From: a virus
Strand: one strand, 5' to 3'
DNA: 33,761 nt
IMG/VR virus record: IMGVR_UViG_3300008450_000214
Location: 1-33,761 of that record
Made by a program: the position numbers and the translations under genes. Under the pieces are notes generated by a model. That model had not been told where the DNA came from, did not search any database, and saw nothing but the letters and a program-made list of their open reading frames with translations. Below, in pieces: positions 28,117-33,761 of the stretch (within the stretch, counting starts at the first letter, position 1; every line of letters starts with the position of its first letter).

Positions 28117-30336
28117 ATGGCCGTTTTCTTATCACCTGTTTTCGGCGTTGCAGGGCAAGTATTCGACGATAACGGCAACCCGTTAGCCGGTGGGAAGATT
28201 TACACCTATCTGGCTGGCACAACGACACCAGCCGCGACTTATACCAGCAGCAGCGGCAGCGTTGCACACACCAATCCGATTGTGCTGGATGGCGCAGGTC
28301 GTGTGCCTAGCGGCGAAATCTGGCTGACCGATGGAATTGTTTACAAGTTTGTGGTCGAAGATGCCAACAGCGTTTTGATCGGCACTTACGACAACATTAC
28401 CGGCATCAATAGCAATTTCGTTGCGTTTAGTAATGAGCAAGAAATCCAGACTGCCACCGCAGGCCAGACGGTTTTTAATCTGACCACGATGCAATACCAG
28501 CCCGGTACGAATAGCCTGTCGGTGTTTGTGGATGGCGTTAATCAGTATGGCCCCGGCGCACAGTACGCTTATGTGGAAACTAGCAGCACAGTAATTACGT
28601 TTGTGTCTGGCCTTCACGTTGGCGCATCGGTCAAATTTACGACTTCACAGCTCAATAGCAGCGGCGCTACTGATGCGGCGTTAGTATCGTATGACCCACC
28701 GTTTACCGGATCGGTCATTACAAATGTTGAAGATAAATTAGCGCAGACAATCAGCGTAAAAGATTTTGGCGCTACTGGTGATGGTGTAACAGACGACACC
28801 GCTGCAATTCAGGCTGCATTGGATGCAATGCCTAACGAAGGCGGCAAATTATTTTTCCCAACTGGCACATACATTGTTTCTGCGTCGTTAATTTTGCCAG
28901 CTAAATCCGTTGATAGATTGCGACCAATTTACATTTGCGGCGAATCGTCAAGCATCTCCCCCGAATCAATTGGAAGCATTATTAGTTATACCGCGTCAAG
29001 TGGAACGTTGTTTCAAGGCCGAGATTCAAGCGGAACTGGAACTCGGCGCGGCATCATGGGTTTCAGAGATATTCAACTTTATGGTCAATATCAAACAGGC
29101 GTAAGTTCAACCAATACGTCAACCGGCATTAACCTGTATCGTTCTACAGGTTTGCAAATGAAAAACGTATTGATTTATGGTTTTAAATACGGACTAGTGC
29201 TAAGTGATTTTTGGTATTACTCTAATTTTAATTATTGCAGATTTATACGTTGCGAATACGGTGTGTATTCAGTTAATGGATTGGCAAACGGTTCAGCGTT
29301 CACAAATTGTTCGTTTAGCACGTTTGACCAAAATGCAATGTATTTGCAAGCGGCTATTGGCGAAGGTTTGTTTATTTCGCAATGTTGGTTTGAAACCGCA
29401 GCACAAGATCAAATTAGAATTTCAAGCACCGGACGCAAAATTGTTGTTCGGGATTGCTACTTTGAATACGCTGGATCTGGTTATGCAGTAAATTGGATAA
29501 GAGAAAATGATCCGACTGACAAAACTTTTAACTTGGTGTTTGAAGGTAACTTTGTAAGTTGTGCAAGCAGCGCCGATGCCATTGTTTACGCTAATAACGC
29601 ATCACCAAATCCGCAAACTGCAAGCATCACAATTTCAAATATTAACTGTCAAAATACGGGAAGTGCTACAGAGTTTTTGAAACAAACTGGCGCTACATCA
29701 ATGTCAGTTGTGTTTTTAAACAAAATTACATATACCGCTGCAAGTGGTGGAACATCATTGCCACCTAGTTTGTCAACGGCAGCTCGCTATGAAGAAACAA
29801 TGGAAAACGTGCCGATTGGCACAGCCGTTCCAAATTCAGCAGTATTTACTCAACAATATTTAAAACAATCAAATTCTATTTATGCCTATGACACGCAAGA
29901 AATTGTAAATTACAAAACAAACGTTACGGATGGCGTTGCGTTTAACATATTCCAATTTGCGAAATTTGGTTCAGGCGGGGCATCTTCAGACAATTATGTT
30001 TCTTGTGGCGGTATGTTAGAGATTAGTTATTGTGCAAGAAACTCAGCCGCTGGAACTGCAAGAGTTGCAACCGAACGCATACCTATAAATCTTGGATCGG
30101 TAGCCGCCGGTAACATTGCTTTGGCAACTGGAACGCCAGTTATCATTGCCGCTGTTGCGGGTACTAACTGCACTATTGCGTTGTCATTAAGTTCCACAAG
30201 TTCAACATCAGCAACGCTGGCTTGCTCATTGACTATTGCATCAGGAACATTGGCAGAAAATGACTTGACGTTTAAATTAAACGTGTCAAATGCTGCTGAT
30301 TCAAATAGCCGCATTATGGCAATTACTGCGGTGTAA
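28117..30336 (+). CDS. Tailspike with virion-binding N-terminus and pectate-lyase-like beta-helix
   Basis: A 739-aa spike. Residues 1-95 (PVFGVAGQVFDDNGNPLAGG, KIYTYLAGTTTPAATYT, PIVLDGAGRVPSGEIWLTDG) form a head-binding domain of the P22-tailspike-like type. Residues about 100-200 are a linker. At about residue 210 comes SVKDFGATGDGVTDDTAAIQ, the start of a Pectate_lyase_3-type right-handed beta-helix, which cleaves or binds host surface polysaccharide. The C-terminus is a beta-rich cap. Base composition becomes clearly more AT-rich near 28740, at the helix start, a sign of domain exchange. Active-site residues cannot be named from the sequence alone. Confidence 0.9.
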   Translation: MAVFLSPVFGVAGQVFDDNGNPLAGGKIYTYLAGTTTPAATYTSSSGSVAHTNPIVLDGAGRVPSGEIWLTDGIVYKFVVEDANSVLIGTYDNITGINSNFVAFSNEQEIQTATAGQTVFNLTTMQYQPGTNSLSVFVDGVNQYGPGAQYAYVETSSTVITFVSGLHVGASVKFTTSQLNSSGATDAALVSYDPPFTGSVITNVEDKLAQTISVKDFGATGDGVTDDTAAIQAALDAMPNEGGKLFFPTGTYIVSASLILPAKSVDRLRPIYICGESSSISPESIGSIISYTASSGTLFQGRDSSGTGTRRGIMGFRDIQLYGQYQTGVSSTNTSTGINLYRSTGLQMKNVLIYGFKYGLVLSDFWYYSNFNYCRFIRCEYGVYSVNGLANGSAFTNCSFSTFDQNAMYLQAAIGEGLFISQCWFETAAQDQIRISSTGRKIVVRDCYFEYAGSGYAVNWIRENDPTDKTFNLVFEGNFVSCASSADAIVYANNASPNPQTASITISNINCQNTGSATEFLKQTGATSMSVVFLNKITYTAASGGTSLPPSLSTAARYEETMENVPIGTAVPNSAVFTQQYLKQSNSIYAYDTQEIVNYKTNVTDGVAFNIFQFAKFGSGGASSDNYVSCGGMLEISYCARNSAAGTARVATERIPINLGSVAAGNIALATGTPVIIAAVAGTNCTIALSLSSTSSTSATLACSLTIASGTLAENDLTFKLNVSNAADSNSRIMAITAV

Positions 30337-30344
30337 GGAAAATT

Positions 30345-31640
30345 ATGGCGCAAACTGGTTACACCCCAATTTTAATTTACAGCAGCAGCACCGCTGCGGC
30401 TGCGCCTGCGGCTGGAAGTTTAACTAATAGCACGTTGGGGTCAGAGCTTGCTATCAACATTACCGATGGCAAGTTGTTTTACAAAGACAACGCCAACGCA
30501 ATTCAGGTCATCGGGTGGAAAGTTGTTCCGACAACTGCTGGCGGCACCGGCCTGACATCGTATGCGCAAGGCGATCTGCTGTATTACAACAGCGGCACGA
30601 CTTTAACTGCGCTACCCAAAAATACATCGGCGACTCGTTACCTGTCCAACACCGGCAGCAGCAACAATCCAGCTTGGGCGCAAGTTGATTTAACTAATGG
30701 CGTGACGGGAACGTTGCCAGTTGCTAACGGTGGCACGGGTACAGCTACAGCTTTTACCGCTGGATCGGTAATTTTTGCTGGCGCATCGGGGGTCTACAGC
30801 CAAGATAACGCCAACTTTTTTTGGGATGACACTAACAATCGTTTGGGGATTGGAACAACCACAATCAATGCTGACGGAATTGAAATAAGCAAATTAGTCG
30901 GTAGAGCGTCACCAGTTCCGGCTGAATTGCGATTAACGTCAAAAGATGATGGAACAGGTTGGTCTACCACTTTACCGTGGGCAAGATTAACTTTTTACGA
31001 TAGTGATACGTCACTTGGCGGCCCAAAACTCGCAGCAAGCATCGAAACAATTATGGATGTGAGTGCGGGGGGCTACTCATCGGTATATATCAAAACGCAA
31101 GATACGTCGGCTTCACCTTATGCGTTAAAAACAGCCGTAAAAATTGATGGCGCACAAAACGTAACTGTTAGTAACGGCAACTTAGTTATAGGCACATCCG
31201 GCAAAGGCATCGACTTTTCTGCTACGGCTGGAACTGGCACTAGCGAATTGTTGGCCGACTATGAAGAAGGTGATTGGACTCCAACAATTACAGGTAGTAG
31301 TAGTTCAGGGGCCACCTATGTCAAACAAGTCGGTCGTTATACAAAAATTGGTCGTCAAGTAACTGTAATTGTAGATGTTGAAGCAAGCGCAGTAACCGCA
31401 ACAGGAAGTATGCGAATAGGTGGTTTGCCATTTACGATTGCCTCTGGCGATCCTCAATCGGTTGGTAGTTGCATGACTAATAATTTAAATTGGTCTGGTG
31501 GATCGATGCTTACATTGTTTGCACCTGCCGGTTCGGATTATTTAAATTTGTATGGAAGTAGTGATGATGCAGCATTTACGCAACAATTATGTGTAAATGA
31601 ATCTCAAAGAATTTTAGGCACAATAACTTACTTTGTGTAA
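30345..31640 (+). CDS. Tail-fibre protein with exchangeable C-terminus
   Basis: A 431-aa fibre. The N-terminal 160 residues are repeat-like (GGTGLTSYAQGDLLYYNSGT; GTLPVANGGTGTATAFTAGS), typical of phage fibre shafts. The C-terminal part starts near residue 165, has NLVIGTSGKGIDFSATAGTG, and carries the widely shared DYEEGDWTPTITG and VGRYTKIGRQV motifs seen at fibre receptor-binding ends. Base composition shifts to AT-rich at about 30840, again a sign of a swapped tip. Sits between two spikes, suggesting a multi-protein receptor-binding apparatus. An AAGGAAAATT ribosome site precedes it. Confidence 0.84.
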   Translation: MAQTGYTPILIYSSSTAAAAPAAGSLTNSTLGSELAINITDGKLFYKDNANAIQVIGWKVVPTTAGGTGLTSYAQGDLLYYNSGTTLTALPKNTSATRYLSNTGSSNNPAWAQVDLTNGVTGTLPVANGGTGTATAFTAGSVIFAGASGVYSQDNANFFWDDTNNRLGIGTTTINADGIEISKLVGRASPVPAELRLTSKDDGTGWSTTLPWARLTFYDSDTSLGGPKLAASIETIMDVSAGGYSSVYIKTQDTSASPYALKTAVKIDGAQNVTVSNGNLVIGTSGKGIDFSATAGTGTSELLADYEEGDWTPTITGSSSSGATYVKQVGRYTKIGRQVTVIVDVEASAVTATGSMRIGGLPFTIASGDPQSVGSCMTNNLNWSGGSMLTLFAPAGSDYLNLYGSSDDAAFTQQLCVNESQRILGTITYFV

Positions 31641-31668
31641 GTTGTAATTAATTTGTAAAGGACGTTTT

Positions 31669-33261
31669 ATGTCTTTAACCAAAGTAACTTATTCAATGAT
31701 TAATGGGGCAGTTTTAAATGTCCTAGATTATGGTGCCGATCCAACTGGCAACACAGACAGCGCAGCGGCAATTCAAGCTGCAATTGATGCTGCCGGAACA
31801 AATAGCCCAACTGGAGGCGCTGTTTACATTCCAACAGGATATTTTCGTTGTGAATCACAACTAGCCGTGCCTTATCAGGGTGTTCAAATTTATGGCGATG
31901 GGCGATATGGTTCTCGTATTCATGCCGTGCATACTGATCCAGCAATTATCAACTTAAAGGGCGGCGTTCATTGCACCCTAAACGGATTGCAATTGACTTC
32001 AGACAGCACAACTTATCCGGATACTGGCATTTTGCTTGGCCGATCTAGTGCAAATGGCGCTGGATTTCATGAAATTACCAACATAACAATGGAAATTTAT
32101 GTTGGCGAAGCAGGAATTTACAGTATTGCGTCAGAAGAAAATTTGTTTAGCAATATTTGGGTTCGTATGTTTGCCGGTAAATACGGTTTTTATACCGCCG
32201 CATCAGACATTTTAAGCATAGATAGCTTGACTGCATCAACAAACACCGTCAACAAAGTTGAAAGATTAACGGTTTATTTTGATTCGTTGCCTTTTGTGAG
32301 TGGCGCAACACCTTTATACATTGATTTAGGTAACACAAAACTCTGGAATTTTGATTCGTGTTATTTAACACTTAATGGCAACTATTACATAGTTTTTAAT
32401 GCTGATACTGATGCCGATGCACAATTGGTGTTTACCAACACAAATGGCGAACCTAACGGCGTTGCTATAAATTATGGCGGCGTTCAGTTTAAAAGTAATA
32501 ACGCAACAGCAAAAACCATATCGCGCATTCAATTTTCTGACACAACTTTTGACTTAATTGCAGCGGGACGTAAATCAGTATCGGTTGAAAGCGGATCAGG
32601 AATTACACTTAATAAATTTAAATATGAAGATTATCGAACTGGCGGCGCTGCTGGCGCACATAATCAAACTTATATTGGATTGATTGATAGTTTTGTTGGA
32701 ACTGCCGAAGGCGAAATAGAAGTTACTGAAAAATGTTGGAATAACACAATCATCGCCGACATTCGCAATAACATTGTTCGCGCTACATCGGCAACGCCAG
32801 CCGATATTTCTGGCAACACAATTACGCAGTATTCATACATTGGAATGCCAAATCAAGGAACAACCACGCAAACGTCTAGTACAGGCCCAATGGTGGTTAT
32901 TCCCAAACCGGGCGGCGGCGCTATGCCGTTACAGAAATCCGTAGATGATGCGGAAATTATGCCTAGTAATGTTGTTTTTACCAATACTGGCGATACTGGC
33001 GCAGCTAACTATGAACTGCCAAAAGCGACTTTGGGAAATCGCGTCATGTTTGTAAAAATTGCTCAACAAAATATTCGCTTGGGCGTAAAAACTTCTTCTG
33101 GTGATTTAATTTATAACACATCGTCAAGTGGATTTACTTTTTTGAAAAATACAGCTGCGGCACCTGAAGGATATGTATTTATGGAATTGTTATGCGTTAC
33201 GCCGGGAAGTTGGATGCCAATTGGCAGCAGCGGCACATGGACATTTACCAACACTCCATAA
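31669..33261 (+). CDS. Second tailspike / pectate-lyase-fold depolymerase-like protein
   Basis: A 530-aa protein. It begins SLTKVTYSMINGAVLNVLDY and continues with GADPTGNTDSAAAIQAAIDA, the entry of a Pectate_lyase_3 beta-helix with almost no N-terminal domain; repeated beta-helix turns follow to about residue 390. The end (residues 400-530) is a separate beta domain. Short N-termini of this kind belong to spikes that attach to another spike or fibre rather than to the virion. Probable substrate: capsule or O-antigen polysaccharide. AT-rich throughout. An AAAGGACG ribosome site precedes it. Confidence 0.86.
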   Translation: MSLTKVTYSMINGAVLNVLDYGADPTGNTDSAAAIQAAIDAAGTNSPTGGAVYIPTGYFRCESQLAVPYQGVQIYGDGRYGSRIHAVHTDPAIINLKGGVHCTLNGLQLTSDSTTYPDTGILLGRSSANGAGFHEITNITMEIYVGEAGIYSIASEENLFSNIWVRMFAGKYGFYTAASDILSIDSLTASTNTVNKVERLTVYFDSLPFVSGATPLYIDLGNTKLWNFDSCYLTLNGNYYIVFNADTDADAQLVFTNTNGEPNGVAINYGGVQFKSNNATAKTISRIQFSDTTFDLIAAGRKSVSVESGSGITLNKFKYEDYRTGGAAGAHNQTYIGLIDSFVGTAEGEIEVTEKCWNNTIIADIRNNIVRATSATPADISGNTITQYSYIGMPNQGTTTQTSSTGPMVVIPKPGGGAMPLQKSVDDAEIMPSNVVFTNTGDTGAANYELPKATLGNRVMFVKIAQQNIRLGVKTSSGDLIYNTSSSGFTFLKNTAAAPEGYVFMELLCVTPGSWMPIGSSGTWTFTNTP

Positions 33262-33270
33262 GGAAAAAAT

Positions 33271-33528
33271 ATGAGTTTAACAAAAAAAATTTTAGTTGAT
33301 TACATTGAAATTGTTGAAAACGGCAATGTTCAAGTACGCACTAAGACCGCCATTATGGAAGATGGACAAGAAATTAGCGGTACATTCCATCGCCATGTTG
33401 TAGCGCCGGGTGATGATTACAGCGGCGAAGATGCGCGAGTGCAAGCAATCTGCGCTGCGGTGCATACGCCAGAAGTCATCGCCGCTTATCAAGCTAGCCG
33501 CGCCGAGCCAATAAATGAAGCTGGCTGA
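33271..33528 (+). CDS. Small conserved phage protein after the spikes
   Basis: An 85-aa protein starting SLTKKILVDYIEIVENGNVQ, then VRTKTAIMEDGQEISGTFHR and HRHVVAPGDDYSGED. The RTKTAI-x-E-x-G-x-EIS...FHRHVV-PGDDYSGED block is widely seen in phages next to fibre or spike genes; function unknown. It is followed, with a 14-base overlap, by a membrane-protein gene. A GGAAAAAAT ribosome site precedes it. Confidence 0.8.
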   Translation: MSLTKKILVDYIEIVENGNVQVRTKTAIMEDGQEISGTFHRHVVAPGDDYSGEDARVQAICAAVHTPEVIAAYQASRAEPINEAG

Positions 33529-33761
33529 CATCCTAGCCTTTGCGGTCAACCCGCTTCGCAATGTGCCTGCGGACAAGCAGGGGCATTTTATTATTGGGCT
33601 GATCGCTTATATGGCGTTCCACTTTGCTGGGGTTGCGGTCGGTTTAGGTGTTGTGGCAGTTTTGGCGGTAGGCAAAGAAATACACGATTGGTTTCACCGC
33701 GACCGGCACACGCCAGACGTATGGGATGCGGTAGCGACGATGGCCGGTGGTGTTGCTGGCT
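33515..33761 (+). CDS. Membrane protein, 3' end outside window (KEIHDW / HTPDVWDA type)
   Basis: The first 82 residues are visible. It begins MKLADILAFAVNPLRNVPAD, has a KQGHFIIGLIAY motif and two likely membrane helices (residues 25-40 and 43-56), then GKEIHDWFHRDRHTPDVWDA and a Gly-rich TMAGGVAG segment. The pattern fits small phage membrane proteins related to YfiM/DUF2279-like proteins, found near lysis or fibre genes. The role is unknown, possibly lysis or envelope-related. The end is cut off by the window. Confidence 0.66.
   Translation, partial: MKLADILAFAVNPLRNVPADKQGHFIIGLIAYMAFHFAGVAVGLGVVAVLAVGKEIHDWFHRDRHTPDVWDAVATMAGGVAG

Noticed and set aside
25319-31640. Diversity-generating retroelement acting on fibre genes
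   Set aside because: The repeats are ordinary fibre repeats. No reverse transcriptase, template repeat or A-specific variation pattern was seen.
1-33761. CRISPR arrays, tRNA genes, IS elements
   Set aside because: No spaced identical repeats of CRISPR type, cloverleaf-like sequence or transposase reading frame was found by eye; a tRNA scan would be needed for certainty.

Overview
This window is almost certainly part of a tailed bacteriophage genome (Caudoviricetes) with a P22/Sf6-type short-tailed virion. The evidence is an Sf6/PBSX-like large terminase, a P22-type portal (744 aa), a scaffold, a P22-type coat protein (418 aa), a gp10-like DNA-stabilisation protein, a set of three ejection proteins, and a tailspike with a virion-binding N-terminus and a pectate-lyase-like beta-helix. 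An M15 endolysin without a wall-binding domain and a lambda-like replication and recombination set point to a Gram-negative, probably proteobacterial host; the host itself cannot be read from the sequence. Coding density is very high. Most genes overlap by 1-4 bases, and the longest gene-free stretch is about 100 bp.

Layout: (1) 1-7.4 kb, plus strand: end of an HNH endonuclease, gp10-like tail protein, a small tail-fibre-like protein, a GNAT acetyltransferase, and three ejection proteins (gp7-, gp20- and gp16-like). (2) 7.4-8.2 kb, plus: two holin-type membrane proteins and an M15 peptidase endolysin. (3) 8.2-10.9 kb, minus: an early recombination operon. In transcription order it has four tiny proteins (56, 60, 32 and 48 aa), an Erf annealing protein, a coiled-coil protein, a YqaJ exonuclease, a putative SSB-like protein and an HTH protein. 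(4) 10.87-10.98 kb: two divergent back-to-back sigma70-type promoters with repeated operator-like sites. (5) 10.98-14.95 kb, plus: Cro-like HTH, a DUF1376/O-like protein with an internal iteron array (likely origin), a lambda-P-like helicase loader, a second HTH, small proteins, a VRR-NUC nuclease, NinB and a YbcO-like nuclease, ending in a strong terminator. (6) 15-18.3 kb, plus: a cassette of small proteins including a shortened GroES homologue, several small basic proteins and an unrecognised 245-aa protein. (7) 18.4-24.9 kb: small and large terminase, portal, scaffold, coat and a small virion-like protein, closed by a second terminator. (8) 25-33.8 kb: a small beta-rich protein, then four tandem fibre/spike proteins with small accessory genes; the window ends inside a membrane-protein gene.

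How it works together: the Cro-like protein is the best candidate to control the divergent early promoters. Leftward transcription makes a single-strand annealing system (Erf, YqaJ exonuclease, SSB-like). Rightward transcription makes the replication initiator and loader plus NinB and two nucleases. The late genes package DNA by a terminase-portal system into a scaffolded P22-like head, possibly helped by the phage's own co-chaperonin. The head is finished with gp10-like tail and ejection proteins and decorated with several receptor-binding proteins. No integrase, CI-type repressor, tRNA, IS element, CRISPR array or reverse transcriptase was seen. The window is incomplete, so absence from the genome cannot be concluded. 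The tail fibres lie at the right end and gp10 and the ejection genes at the left end, which fits a circularly permuted genome cut within the tail region.
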